Positions 43,001 to 51,992 of a DNA stretch of 64,000 nt are shown here, piece after piece; position 1 is the stretch's first letter, and each line of letters begins with the position of its first letter. The DNA is taken from assembly GCF_001898575.1 (NCBI RefSeq), contig NZ_MKUD01000058.1, positions 345,123-409,122 on the forward strand, written 5' to 3'. Made by a program: the position numbers and the translations under genes. The DNA is from Spirosoma sp. 48-14 (lineage in GTDB: Bacteria; Bacteroidota; Bacteroidia; Cytophagales; Spirosomataceae). The notes below the pieces were generated by a model, which worked only from the letters and a program-made list of their open reading frames with translations, was not told the DNA's origin and made no database searches.

Positions 43001-43801
43001 TTACAACCCTTCTTTCTGGGCGATGAGTTCCGCAATGTCATAGACACGAACGGAATCTTCACGATTCTTATTTTTCACGCCATCCGACATCATCGTCATG
43101 CAAAATGGGCAAGCTACAGCGATCGTATCAGCGCCTGTACCAAGTGCTTCTTCTGTTCGCTCCACGTTTACGTCTTTCTTGCCAGACTCAGGTTCTTTGA
43201 AATACTGCCCTCCACCAGCGCCACAGCACAATCCGTTCGCTTTCACACGCTTCATTTCAACCAAATCGGCATCCAATGCTTCTAAGACATCACGAGGAGC
43301 CTCATAAACTTTGTTGGCCCGACCCAGATAGCAGGAATCATGAAAGGTTATTTTTCGTCCCTTAAACGACTGTCCATCTTTTACTTTGATCCGCCCTTCA
43401 TTGATGAGGCTTTGCAGGAACTGAGAATGGTGAATGACTTCATAGGTACCGCCTAGTTCAGGATACTCGTTTTTGAGCGTATTGAAGCAATGGGGGCAGG
43501 CTGTCACAATTTTCTTGACGTTATAGCCATTCAGGACTTGGATATTGGACACAGCCTGCATTTGAAATAAAAACTCATTCCCAGCCCGCCGGGCTGGGTC
43601 TCCCGTGCAGGATTCTTCGGTACCCAGCACAGCGAACTTGATACCTACATGGTTCAGAATACGCACAAACGCGATAGTGACCCGTTTGTAACGGTCATCA
43701 AATGAACCCGCACAACCCACCCAGAATAGAATCTCCGGTTCTTCACCGGCTGCGGCCATATCCGCCATTGTGGGCACTTTATAATTCGTTTCAGTTGGCA
43801 T
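43001..43801 (-). CDS. CCG-type Fe-S oxidoreductase subunit
   Basis: A 266-residue HdrB/LutA-like protein with two cysteine-rich CCG-type repeats: FWVGCAGSFD ... CPHCFNTLKNEYP, and DSCYLGR ... NGLCCGAGGGQYF ... CPFCMTMM. Such subunits bind an unusual Fe-S cluster and pass electrons. It is downstream of the membrane Fe-S gene on the same strand, so the pair likely forms one quinone- or dehydrogenase-linked complex. The donor is not given by the neighbours. Confidence 0.87.
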   Translation of the reverse strand: MPTETNYKVPTMADMAAAGEEPEILFWVGCAGSFDDRYKRVTIAFVRILNHVGIKFAVLGTEESCTGDPARRAGNEFLFQMQAVSNIQVLNGYNVKKIVTACPHCFNTLKNEYPELGGTYEVIHHSQFLQSLINEGRIKVKDGQSFKGRKITFHDSCYLGRANKVYEAPRDVLEALDADLVEMKRVKANGLCCGAGGGQYFKEPESGKKDVNVERTEEALGTGADTIAVACPFCMTMMSDGVKNKNREDSVRVYDIAELIAQKEGL

Positions 43802-43813
43802 TTTTTCTATGAT

Positions 43814-43897
43814 AACTGTTTACAGTATTCAGTTTACCGTTTACAGTAGCTTATGGATAAGTCTTCTATAAACTAGAAACCAGCTACCGAAAACCTA
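43814..43897. repeat. heptad-phased inverted array (AAAC-anchored)
   Basis: Plus units at 43814, 43821, 43828, 43835 and 43842 (AACTGTT, TACAGTA, TTCAGTT, TACCGTT, TACAGTA), and on the right AAACTAG (43870), AAACCAG (43877), CTACCGA (43884), AAACCTA (43891). Reverse-complemented, the left arm gives AAAC-anchored units like the right arm. Lies between two leftward Fe-S genes. Confidence 0.6.
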
Positions 43898-45271
43898 TTT
43901 AACTTCATTAACCTGATCGGCCCAGTTGAAGCGGTCACTGGGTGAAAACTTCCAGGGAGCCATATTATTCTCGATGTTGCTGAACATGGCATTCCAGGAG
44001 GCCGGTGCCTGCGACTCTTCCATGACCCGATATCGACGCAACTGAAGAATGATATCCAGCGGATTTATATTTATCGGACAAGCGTTTACGCAGGCCTGAC
44101 AAGTTGTACAGGCATTCAACTCTTCGGCTGTTATATAATCGTTGAGAAGCGACTTGTCATCTTTGTAATCGTACCCGTTGGTTTTCCAGCCTTGTTGAAT
44201 TTCTTCGAGCCGGTCGCGGGTGTCCATCATAATTTTACGGGGAGATAACTTTTTACCTGTAATGTTAGCCGGACAGGCTGCTGTACAACGCCCACATTCA
44301 GTGCAACTATAGGCATTCATGAGGTTAATCCATTTCAGGTCCTGCACATCTTTAGCTCCAAATCGGCCTATTTCTGCAGGTTGCTGCCCATTGTCGTCGG
44401 TCTGTGAGCTATCCGTTCCCGTAGTTACTGGCAAGCCAAGCGACAACTGTACCTCTTTTGTGATTTCAGGCATATTCTGAATCTCGCCTTTGGGTTTCAG
44501 ATCGGAGAAATACACGTTCGGGAATCCCAGCGCAATGTGTAGATGCTTGGAGTACGTAACATAAACCGCGAAGGCCATAATCCCTAAAATATGGAACCAC
44601 CAGGCTGAGCGCTCATAACCGATCAAAGCGGTATCGCTGAAATTGATAAAAAGCGGTTTTAAATACTGGCTAATCAGAAAATCAGGCACAATCCCCTGCA
44701 AGGCAGCGTAATGTCCAACACCCCGATCCCGTAACACACTATCGGAGGCATTCCAGGTCAGAAATGCGATCATAAGCAGAATTTCAGCTATTAAAATAAC
44801 TGCGGCATCAGTACGGGGCCAACGGGTCATTTCGCGGTGTCGTTCCGGCTGGAAACGGCTTACCTTAACTATAAACCGACGGCAGAGAAAAACAACGCAT
44901 ACCGTCAGAACACCAACCGCCAGGATTTCAAAAACACCAATCAGAAAGGGATAAACGGGGGCTATAAAGGGGGCAAACAGGCGATGGGTACCCAGTACAC
45001 CATCCAGAATAATTTCCAGTACTTCGATATTGACAATCAGAAACCCGGCATAAATCACGAAGTGCATCACCCCCACTAAGGGATTGTTGAACATCTTCTT
45101 TTGCCCGAAGGCTACCAGTAGCATGGTTTTAAGCCGTTCATCAGCATGGTCCGTACGATTTTCGGAGCGACCTAGCCGGATAGCCCGGCTGATAAGCTGA
45201 ATTCGTTTGGTTATATACCAACCCGTGGCCGCTAATGCTACTACAAATACTATTTGCTGAACAATTTCCAT
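43895..45271 (-). CDS. membrane Fe-S electron-transfer protein
   Basis: A 458-residue protein. The first 250 residues have about five membrane helices, like NarI/DsrM-type haem-binding subunits. The C-terminal part carries two 4Fe-4S ferredoxin motifs, CTECGRCTAACP and CTTCQACVNACP. With the CCG protein downstream it resembles HdrC-type/membrane quinone-oxidoreductase modules that in Bacteroidota link dehydrogenases to the menaquinone pool. The haem His ligands are not certain. Confidence 0.85.
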   Translation of the reverse strand: MEIVQQIVFVVALAATGWYITKRIQLISRAIRLGRSENRTDHADERLKTMLLVAFGQKKMFNNPLVGVMHFVIYAGFLIVNIEVLEIILDGVLGTHRLFAPFIAPVYPFLIGVFEILAVGVLTVCVVFLCRRFIVKVSRFQPERHREMTRWPRTDAAVILIAEILLMIAFLTWNASDSVLRDRGVGHYAALQGIVPDFLISQYLKPLFINFSDTALIGYERSAWWFHILGIMAFAVYVTYSKHLHIALGFPNVYFSDLKPKGEIQNMPEITKEVQLSLGLPVTTGTDSSQTDDNGQQPAEIGRFGAKDVQDLKWINLMNAYSCTECGRCTAACPANITGKKLSPRKIMMDTRDRLEEIQQGWKTNGYDYKDDKSLLNDYITAEELNACTTCQACVNACPININPLDIILQLRRYRVMEESQAPASWNAMFSNIENNMAPWKFSPSDRFNWADQVNEVK

Positions 45272-45355
45272 GTATTTATAAAACTTATTTTCTCTGATTG
45301 TCAGAAGGATACCAACAATACAACTTCTTTAATCAAAAAAATTACAGGTAAAGTA

Positions 45356-45385
45356 TTGCAAAACGAATAACAAGGCGTACTTTTG
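45356..45385 (+). promoter_or_regulatory. predicted promoter of tRNA-Phe
   Basis: TTG (45356-45358), 19-nt spacer, TACTTTTG (45378-45385): a very good Bacteroidota -33/-7 match. The tRNA begins 28 nt after it. Confidence 0.8.
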
Positions 45386-45413
45386 CACCCACATTTAAAC
45401 GGTCCGCCGTTGC

Positions 45414-45486
45414 GGTGATGTAGCTCAGTTGGTAGAGCAAAGGACTGAAAATCCTTGTGTCGGCGGTTCGATTCCGTCCATCACCA
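45414..45486 (+). tRNA. tRNA-Phe (GAA)
   Basis: All four arms fold: acceptor GGTGATG/CATCACC, D arm GCTC/GAGC, anticodon stem AAGGA/TCCTT with loop CTGAAAA (anticodon GAA), T arm GGCGG/CCGTC (one G.U) with TTCGATT. CCA is not encoded. 73 nt, no intron. Confidence 0.97.
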
Positions 45487-45495
45487 CCCAAATCC

Positions 45496-45523
45496 AAGCC
45501 TTCTCAATCGAGAAGGCTTTTTT
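45496..45523 (+). terminator. terminator of tRNA-Phe
   Basis: AAGCCTTCTC/GAGAAGGCTT with tetraloop AATC and a T6 run. Confidence 0.9.
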
Positions 45524-45566
45524 ATTGGTTCCAAGCACGATTAACTGATCCATCATCAACTTTTTC

Positions 45567-45618
45567 TCTTTGCGTGTATGAAATAGTATGCTTGCATACT
45601 ATTTCATACACGCAAAGA
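45567..45618. repeat. 52-nt near-perfect palindrome
   Basis: Two perfect 25-bp arms (45567-45591 and 45594-45618) with only TT between. Between tRNA-Phe and the MutS-like gene's 3' end. Confidence 0.8.
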
Positions 45619-45716
45619 TAGTGCTTTCACCATATCAGGCAAGCTTATTTATGGTATCAACAAAAGCCCGCTTGTTTAGTGAACTACTAACCGAGAAGAT
45701 AGTCCTGCTAATCTGA

Positions 45717-47528
45717 TTATTTCTTCTGTAACGCATCCATTTCGATACCAATTGCCTGCATAAGCTGGCTGGCATTAAAACTCTGGCAGATACCCTCACG
45801 TAACTTATAATCGAATAGAAGCTCACCATTATCGAGATCTGACTGGAAATGGTAATTGCGAACGAAATCGTCGGCATCGGTAAGCTGGCCTAATTCCAGA
45901 TCATGGGTCGATACAAAGCCAGAAGCAGTTGTGTGATGTAACTGGCGAATCAAGGCCTCAGCACCCCGATGTCGATCAGCCGAATTGGTGCCTTTCAGAA
46001 TCTCGTCCAGGAAATAAAGTACCGGGATTTTAGATGGCTGTTTTGTCAATTGAATGAGCGTTTGTAATCGCTTCAGTTCGGCATAAAATGAGGATGTGCT
46101 TTCTTCCAGGGAATCCTGTGTCCGCATGCTGGTAAACACACGCACAGGCGAACACCAGAAGCGTTCGGCACTAACAACAGCCCCGGCCAGAGCCAGTACC
46201 ACATTGGCCCCAATCGTTCGCAAAAATGTACTCTTTCCCGACATATTGGAGCCTGTAATCAATATCGTTTGGCCTGATCCAGCCATTTTCAACGAATTAG
46301 CAATACTTCGATCAGGAGGGAGTAATGGGTGAGCGGCTAATGTAAAGTCCAAAACGAATTCGTCGTCAACAATATCTGGCGTCGTATAATCAGGATGAGC
46401 ATAGGCAAAACCAGCCAGACTATTCAGGGCTTCCAGCTCACCCAGGGCTTCGAACCAGCGGCTCAGCTCTGGCCCATGGTTTTGTCGCCAACGTTCGAGC
46501 CGATATAGGTACTGAATGTCCCAGAGCGTAGCGATGCCAAATAGCAGAAAAAAGTAGGGATTACGACGGAAGTTTAGTCCTTCGGTTAGTTTCGCCAGAG
46601 ACCCAATAGCCTCCGATGCCGATTGCTTGTCGGAACTCAGCGCCTGCCGGATGGCCCTAAGCCGAATGGCATCACCTTTTAGTTGCTCAGCTTGCTGAAA
46701 TAAGCTACGGAAAGCTCGTAATGCGGCCGATATTTCGAATGTCTGCTCACTAACTTCCTTTGCCCGTGCTGCCGTCTGACTAAGAATAAAGCCGTGTACT
46801 GCTAAAGCTAGTAAAACAGTCATTCCGGGTAAATAACCTGCTAACCAGGCAATGAACAAGCTTAAGGTGATAGCGGGGAATAGAAAACGAACGATCGTCA
46901 AATAGCCTGGTAGAGGGGTAATCTCTGCTGTAGCCCATTTGATTAAGTCAGTCGGTGCTTGACCTACTTTTTCTTCGATGTAGGCTACTCCTTCAAATTG
47001 CTGCCGCCAGTCCATTTGCGGTTTCAGTTCATCCACGACCTGATGCCGCAGCCGAATCGAATCGGGCGAGGAGGGGGCTTTGAGCCAGGTCGCTAATCGA
47101 TTCTGGCCTTCGTAGGTATGGGTCCGGTTAAGCAGGCGAAACAGGGAATGTTTACCAAACACGTCTAAATCACCGGTATAGTAATGCGTCGGGCTGGCAA
47201 ACTGTTCACCCGTTTCAGGTCGGAGATATTGACGTTTAAGCCGCGCTGACTCGTCCTGATTGATAAACGCTAGTTTCTGGTTCAGATCGCGTTTAAGTCG
47301 AACTTGCTGGTGTTTTTTTAAGAGAATCAGGAAGCCAATAACGCCAGCTATCAGCGTTACTAAGGCAGCCAGTTGCTGATTTGTCTGTATAAATGCCCAG
47401 GTAGCAACGAGGCTACCGATAAACCACACAAGCCGCCAAAAGGCCAATTGGTTGAACTGACGCTGGGCGGCTTGTGCTGCACTCGTAAATTGTTGTTGGC
47501 GTTCTGGAAATAACGTTTCAGGGTTCAT
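45717..47528 (-). CDS. membrane-anchored MutS-like ATPase
   Basis: A 603-residue MutS-family protein. Near the N-terminus there are two helices (about 29-47, 53-70), and another pair lies around 215-250, which is unusual for MutS. The C-terminal ATPase domain has Walker A GSNMSGKST (about 428), TRMQ-like SMRTQDSLEESTSSFYAEL, Walker B LYFLDEILKGTN and STHDLEL. The mismatch-binding domain I with its Phe-x-Glu motif is missing, so mismatch repair is unlikely. Family members of this kind occur in Bacteroidota with no known role. Confidence 0.85.
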   Translation of the reverse strand: MNPETLFPERQQQFTSAAQAAQRQFNQLAFWRLVWFIGSLVATWAFIQTNQQLAALVTLIAGVIGFLILLKKHQQVRLKRDLNQKLAFINQDESARLKRQYLRPETGEQFASPTHYYTGDLDVFGKHSLFRLLNRTHTYEGQNRLATWLKAPSSPDSIRLRHQVVDELKPQMDWRQQFEGVAYIEEKVGQAPTDLIKWATAEITPLPGYLTIVRFLFPAITLSLFIAWLAGYLPGMTVLLALAVHGFILSQTAARAKEVSEQTFEISAALRAFRSLFQQAEQLKGDAIRLRAIRQALSSDKQSASEAIGSLAKLTEGLNFRRNPYFFLLFGIATLWDIQYLYRLERWRQNHGPELSRWFEALGELEALNSLAGFAYAHPDYTTPDIVDDEFVLDFTLAAHPLLPPDRSIANSLKMAGSGQTILITGSNMSGKSTFLRTIGANVVLALAGAVVSAERFWCSPVRVFTSMRTQDSLEESTSSFYAELKRLQTLIQLTKQPSKIPVLYFLDEILKGTNSADRHRGAEALIRQLHHTTASGFVSTHDLELGQLTDADDFVRNYHFQSDLDNGELLFDYKLREGICQSFNASQLMQAIGIEMDALQKK

Positions 47529-47530
47529 TA

Positions 47531-47576
47531 GGTAACGCAGGCCGTAACCCGCGATTTTGTTGGAGGCACGGGTTAC
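47531..47576. repeat. repeat with GTAACGC and GTAACCCG words
   Basis: GGTAACGCAG (47531) resembles the edge of the REP-like element at 34095. GTAACCCG (47544-47551) and CGGGTTAC (47569-47576) form an 8-bp inverted repeat. A degenerate member is possible. Confidence 0.4.
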
Positions 47577-47615
47577 TAGTGACAGGAAATCCCGCTTGAG
47601 GGTAGTTTCGCTTTA

Positions 47616-48032
47616 TTACTTATTACAATCCTGACATACGCCCTGAATCAGAAGATTCATTTCTTTACGATTGTACCCTTCGGGTAATGCAATTGTGGGG
47701 ATTCTTACCTTATCCAAACAGGTCGTTTGGCCGCAGGCTTCACATTTAAAATGAACGTGGTCGTGGTGATGGTGACCATCGGAGCAGGTTTCCCGGCAGA
47801 GGGCATATTTCGTTCCTCCTTCGTCGTCAAGGACTTTATGAAGCAGTCCTTTGTCCAGAAAAGTACGAAGCGTTCGGTATATCGTTACGCGGTCATGATC
47901 GGGGCCAAGGCCATTCTCAACATCGTTATGCGCCAGCGCATGACCGGCGTTCAGGAACAATTCAAGCACTTCCTCCCGGCCGTTGGTATGCCGAAGATTA
48001 AAGTCTTTCAGGGTTTTAGAAGCCAGTGTCAT
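47616..48032 (-). CDS. Fur-family metalloregulator
   Basis: A 138-residue Fur-type repressor. An N-terminal winged helix (RHTNGREEVLELFLN ... VTIYRTLRTFLDKGLLHKV) precedes a His-rich metal region (SDGHHHHDHVHF) and two CxxC pairs (CEAC and CQDC) for the structural zinc. It is shorter than E. coli Fur; Fur versus Zur versus Per cannot be decided. No metal uptake gene is adjacent, though the TonB receptor at 3 kb could be a target. Confidence 0.9.
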   Translation of the reverse strand: MTLASKTLKDFNLRHTNGREEVLELFLNAGHALAHNDVENGLGPDHDRVTIYRTLRTFLDKGLLHKVLDDEGGTKYALCRETCSDGHHHHDHVHFKCEACGQTTCLDKVRIPTIALPEGYNRKEMNLLIQGVCQDCNK

Positions 48033-48039
48033 TTTTATA

Positions 48040-48103
48040 AATGAATAATATAGAATGGGTAATGGATAAGGTTTGTTTCAAGTGACACATTACCCTTTCC
48101 ATT
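48040..48103. repeat. heptad-phased AATGNNN stretch with weak inverted partner
   Basis: AATG (48040), AATA (48047), AATG (48054), AATG (48061): 7-nt steps. The complement side has CATT at 48088 and 48100, off phase. Between two leftward genes. Confidence 0.5.
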
Positions 48104-49907
48104 ACTCGATTGGTTCGAACTGCAATTTAACCAGATTTGCGTAGATGCCGTCCTCCTGTAGTGCCAGTTCATCGTGGGTACCCGATTCAGCAATCTGACC
48201 TTCGCGTAAAACATAAATTCGATCCACTTTGCGGATGGTGGCCAATCGGTGGGCGATAATGATCGTGGTCCTATTCTGCATCAGTTCATCCAGGGCTTCC
48301 TGCACCAGTTTTTCCGATTCGGCATCCAGCGAACTGGTTGCTTCGTCCAGAATCAGAATAGCCGGATCTTTCAGAATAGCTCGTGCAATGGCGATTCGCT
48401 GACGCTGCCCTCCCGATAGTTTAATACCTCGTTCACCTACAACGGTCTGAAGGCCCTCTGGGAAAGAGTCTATAAACTGCAACGCGTTGGCTTTTCGGGC
48501 GGCTTCGCGTACTTCGGCTTCAGTAGCGCCAGGTTTGCCGTACTGAATATTTTCGAGAATAGTACCTCCAAACAAAATTACCTCCTGCGGCACTACGGCA
48601 ATATTTTTCCGTAGTTCAGTCACGTTGAAAGTCGTCAAATCGCGGCCGTCGACAGTGATTTGTCCGCCACTGATTGGGTAGTATCGCATCAGCAATTGAA
48701 CAATTGTTGACTTTCCAGCTCCGCTTTGCCCAACCAGCGCAATTTTCCGACCAGCTTCTACCGTCAGCGAAATACCTTTTAAAACAGGCACTTCGGGTCG
48801 GGAAGGATACGAAAAACGAACATCACTGAACTGCACTTTTCCTTGCAGGGGTACAAACAAAGGCAGTTCGTCGGCCGCGTTAACTTCCGAAGGTTCTTCC
48901 AGGATCTCCAGAATCCGTTCCGAAGCACCAACTGTTTTCTGAACCTGCGCGTATAAATCGCCCATACCCGCTACCGATCCTCCGATAAAGGCCGTGTAGA
49001 AGATAAAGGTGAGTAAATCGGCAAATGGAATTTCGCCCGACTGAACCAGGCTACCGCCGTACCAAACGATCCCCATAATACCACCAAACATGGCGAAGAT
49101 GATGAATGAGACAAATACTCCCCGGAAACGAGCCGCTTTAAGGGCTATATTCACCATTTTCTGGAGTGCATTGCTATATCGGCCAATTTCCAGACGCTCA
49201 TTGGTGAACGCTTTTACCACATTAACCGATTGCAGGGTTTCTTCCACAATCACACTAGCAGCTGCTAGCTGATCCTGGGCCTGCTTCGATAGTCGTCGGA
49301 TGAACCGCCCGAAGAATATAGCCGCCACAATAATCACCGGGAATGTCGCCAGCATAAACAGGGTCAACTTCCAGGAAACGTAGAGTATAAAAAGTGTACC
49401 CCCAACCAGCGTAGCCACCTGCCGGAATAGTTCGGCCAGGGTGATGGATAAAATATCCTGCAACTGCGACACATCGGCCGATAGACGACTCGTCAGTTCG
49501 CCGACCCGCCGTTTTTCGAAAAATGGAATCGATAAAGTAATGATTTTACTATACACTTCGCGTCGGACATCGGCCATTGACCGCTCACTGACCTGCGCGA
49601 AGAAATAGATTCGGAAGAAGGAGAAAACAGCCTGTAAAATCAGGATTCCTCCAAACATCAGAATAACCTGATTCAGGGTAAAGGGTGATTTGCCCTGAAT
49701 AACGCTGGTTACCTGCCCAATCAACGCCGGAAAACTCAGTGTAGTGGTAGTCGACAGGATGAGGAAAATAAAGCCGACCACAAACTGCATCCGATACGGT
49801 CGTACATATCGGAACACACGCAGGGCTTTTTTGTAATCGTCCCGACTATATTTTTTCTTATCAATTTCGCTGGCTTCCTCGCCAAAAGTCCGTCCCCGTT
49901 TTGCCAT
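48102..49907 (-). CDS. MsbA-like ABC exporter
   Basis: A 601-residue ABC half-exporter with an N-terminal six-helix domain (about 35-315) and an ATPase domain: GQSGAGKST, LSGGQRQRIAIARAI, ILILDEATSSLD and AHRLATI. The whole is close in type to MsbA, which flips lipid A-core, and to multidrug homodimers. Without a substrate marker the name is left open. Confidence 0.88.
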   Translation of the reverse strand: MAKRGRTFGEEASEIDKKKYSRDDYKKALRVFRYVRPYRMQFVVGFIFLILSTTTTLSFPALIGQVTSVIQGKSPFTLNQVILMFGGILILQAVFSFFRIYFFAQVSERSMADVRREVYSKIITLSIPFFEKRRVGELTSRLSADVSQLQDILSITLAELFRQVATLVGGTLFILYVSWKLTLFMLATFPVIIVAAIFFGRFIRRLSKQAQDQLAAASVIVEETLQSVNVVKAFTNERLEIGRYSNALQKMVNIALKAARFRGVFVSFIIFAMFGGIMGIVWYGGSLVQSGEIPFADLLTFIFYTAFIGGSVAGMGDLYAQVQKTVGASERILEILEEPSEVNAADELPLFVPLQGKVQFSDVRFSYPSRPEVPVLKGISLTVEAGRKIALVGQSGAGKSTIVQLLMRYYPISGGQITVDGRDLTTFNVTELRKNIAVVPQEVILFGGTILENIQYGKPGATEAEVREAARKANALQFIDSFPEGLQTVVGERGIKLSGGQRQRIAIARAILKDPAILILDEATSSLDAESEKLVQEALDELMQNRTTIIIAHRLATIRKVDRIYVLREGQIAESGTHDELALQEDGIYANLVKLQFEPIE

Positions 49908-49973
49908 TTTATTTTTTCTTATAGCGACACATTGTGTCTTTTATTCGCACCGTTTTCCGGTTGACGCCAGGCA

Positions 49974-49991
49974 GACGCAACGTATTGCGTC
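49974..49991. repeat. short palindrome GACGCAA/TTGCGTC
   Basis: GACGCAA-CGTA-TTGCGTC followed by TCTAC. The sequence resembles REP-type palindromes; only one copy is in the window. Confidence 0.4.
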
Positions 49992-49992
49992 T

Positions 49993-50967
49993 CTACTCGT
50001 TTTGTCCTTTGTATCCTGACTGTTCAAAAATTTGCCGAGCATCAGCATTGTGCATCAGGTCTGCAATACTGACACTGCTGTGTTCATCAAAAAACATACT
50101 CACAATGCGCCAACCCACCCAACGACCGATAGCACCAGGACAATCTTTACCAATTTCGGCCGTAAATGGCCGTTCGTTCAGATAACGCTGCTTTATTGCC
50201 GGATTTGTTTGGTATAACAACTGATTATCAATAAAATGTGCCCAAACTACATCTTGTGCATTAAACGTTTGTGTCAATTGTTTGTCTGTATAGCCGATAA
50301 CCAGGCTGTCGGCTGTGTTGGGTAACATGGTTTTAGTAAACACATACCCTTTGCCATAGTATACCATGTCGGCCAGCATCGTTTGGTCAGTGCGGTTCGT
50401 GGCATTGTATTTGTCTGAGATGGCAAAAACAATAGCAGGTACCAGGTGGTCCTTATCGTATCGACGTAGGATGTACTGTGGAAATTCGTTTGCTGGCGGT
50501 AGAAATTTGGCTTTGGGGCCAACGAAGTAATCAAGGCCGATGACAATTAAACTATCGGTTACGACCAGATCAGGACCCATAAATCCCGTGACAACCGTTG
50601 CTATTTTGGGTGATTGGAAGTCGGGAAAGTCTTTTTTAATGTTAGCGAAGGCCTCGCCTAATTGTTTCCGTAAATCGGTCAAGTCGCCAAATTCAGCCTG
50701 AATCTGACGATTGAATTCATTGAGTGCTGGGTTTGCAATCCGATTGGTCAATTCATGAACAACCGATGTATCATTTCCGGCTCCGTTCGCGTTAAAGTAC
50801 AATTGAGCTATAGCCGGATTCCGGTTCAATACAGCTCGGATACTATCGGGAGATTGGCCGGAAAAGAGCTGCTGATCGAGCCGAATAATCGTAACGTCTT
50901 CGTTTTTTGTACACGAAGCCAAAAGAAATAAACAAAAAAGGCCGAGGATGGCCGTTTGTATCCGCAT
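49993..50967 (-). CDS. gldB: gliding motility lipoprotein GldB-like
   Basis: A 324-residue lipoprotein; signal ends LFLLASC (Cys about 19). The C-terminal half shows GKDCPGAIGRWVGWRIVSMFF, which fits the GldB family, required for gliding and type IX secretion-linked motility in Flavobacteria and Cytophaga relatives. ATG 50967 is preferred; 50976 adds MIF. It diverges from an outer-membrane barrel gene with only 40 bp between. Confidence 0.85.
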   Translation of the reverse strand: MRIQTAILGLFCLFLLASCTKNEDVTIIRLDQQLFSGQSPDSIRAVLNRNPAIAQLYFNANGAGNDTSVVHELTNRIANPALNEFNRQIQAEFGDLTDLRKQLGEAFANIKKDFPDFQSPKIATVVTGFMGPDLVVTDSLIVIGLDYFVGPKAKFLPPANEFPQYILRRYDKDHLVPAIVFAISDKYNATNRTDQTMLADMVYYGKGYVFTKTMLPNTADSLVIGYTDKQLTQTFNAQDVVWAHFIDNQLLYQTNPAIKQRYLNERPFTAEIGKDCPGAIGRWVGWRIVSMFFDEHSSVSIADLMHNADARQIFEQSGYKGQNE

Positions 50968-51006
50968 GAAAATCATAGGTTTTCATTATAGAAAACGTGC
51001 AAAATT

Positions 51007-51897
51007 ATGAAAAAAGTTGCAGGGTTTGGGCTGATTTTGGGATTGCTGGTAGTTGGTAGTAGTTGGGCCCAATCTTCCTCACCAGCCCTTTACCGCATAC
51101 GCACTAAAGAATCAAACGTAACCGAAAAGCGATTTCGTAAAATTCTGGGCGATAATTATGATGGTCAGGACCAGAATCGACGCGACTACGATGATGATCG
51201 AAAACGCCGTCGTCGGCAGCAAAGTCAGTCCTCCGAAAACAATGGCTACGGCTCGGGACCTGATTACCTATGGACAACGCATCTTATTGAAATGAGTATC
51301 CGTTTTGCTCCGTCACTCGATCTAAATACAGCGGAGGGAACGGGTAACTACGCTGGTTTTCGTGCTAATGGAGCCGGGGTTCGAATGAGTGTCGGGCCAT
51401 CGCTCGATTACTTTTTTTTCAAAGATCGGTATGCATTTAGCTCCGGGCTTTGGTATACCATCAAACGGTCGGGCTTTCAAATGCCGGGTTCGTTTGGCGA
51501 AACCCGCTGGAACCCAAGTGCACCGGAGAAAGAATCGGTTTACAACCTCCAGTATCTGCAAATACCGATGACGGTGAAAATGTTTGCCAATAACATCGCG
51601 CCCGATCTGCGCCTGTATGTACAAACGGGAGGTTTGTTGAGTATAAAATTAGCAGAACGAGCACTGGACCAGGCCCGAAACGGACTGTATATGGCCGAGA
51701 CTGGTGGCGACCGCCGTCAATACGGCTTTGGTGATGTTGAACTTCTGCTCGGGGCGGGTGTCCAGTATAAAATCAATCAGAACAACGCGTTTAATCTGGG
51801 CATGAGTTATCAGCGTGGCCTGATCGATATTGCGCGAGGGAGTGACTTGCTGTCGAAAAGCCGGGTTGTCAGCCTGGAACTGGGCTTTAAATTTTAA
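51007..51897 (+). CDS. outer-membrane beta-barrel protein (PorT-like type)
   Basis: A 296-residue protein with signal peptide ending SSWAQ. A low-complexity Asp/Arg-rich stretch (about 50-82, DDDRKRRRRQQSQ) precedes a beta-barrel domain with alternate hydrophobic strands that ends in LGFKF, a good C-terminal barrel signature. Similar barrels (PorT-like) work with type IX secretion, and GldB is next door, but the link is only by position. Confidence 0.75.
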   Translation: MKKVAGFGLILGLLVVGSSWAQSSSPALYRIRTKESNVTEKRFRKILGDNYDGQDQNRRDYDDDRKRRRRQQSQSSENNGYGSGPDYLWTTHLIEMSIRFAPSLDLNTAEGTGNYAGFRANGAGVRMSVGPSLDYFFFKDRYAFSSGLWYTIKRSGFQMPGSFGETRWNPSAPEKESVYNLQYLQIPMTVKMFANNIAPDLRLYVQTGGLLSIKLAERALDQARNGLYMAETGGDRRQYGFGDVELLLGAGVQYKINQNNAFNLGMSYQRGLIDIARGSDLLSKSRVVSLELGFKF

Positions 51898-51900
51898 TAT

Positions 51901-51988
51901 GTATCGTGGACGGTTAGTCCGCGTAGCCGCCAGGCTACGTTATAGCGGCATTTGCCTGGCGGCTACGCGGACTAGCCGTCCACGATAC
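51901..51988. terminator. 35-bp GC-rich hairpin between convergent genes
   Basis: Arms 51901-51935 and 51954-51988 pair over 35 bp with one transition. Within the left arm CGTAGCC-GCCA-GGCTACG can form an alternative small hairpin. Lies 3 bp after the barrel gene and 4 bp before the hisF stop. Confidence 0.75.
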
Positions 51989-51992
51989 AGCT

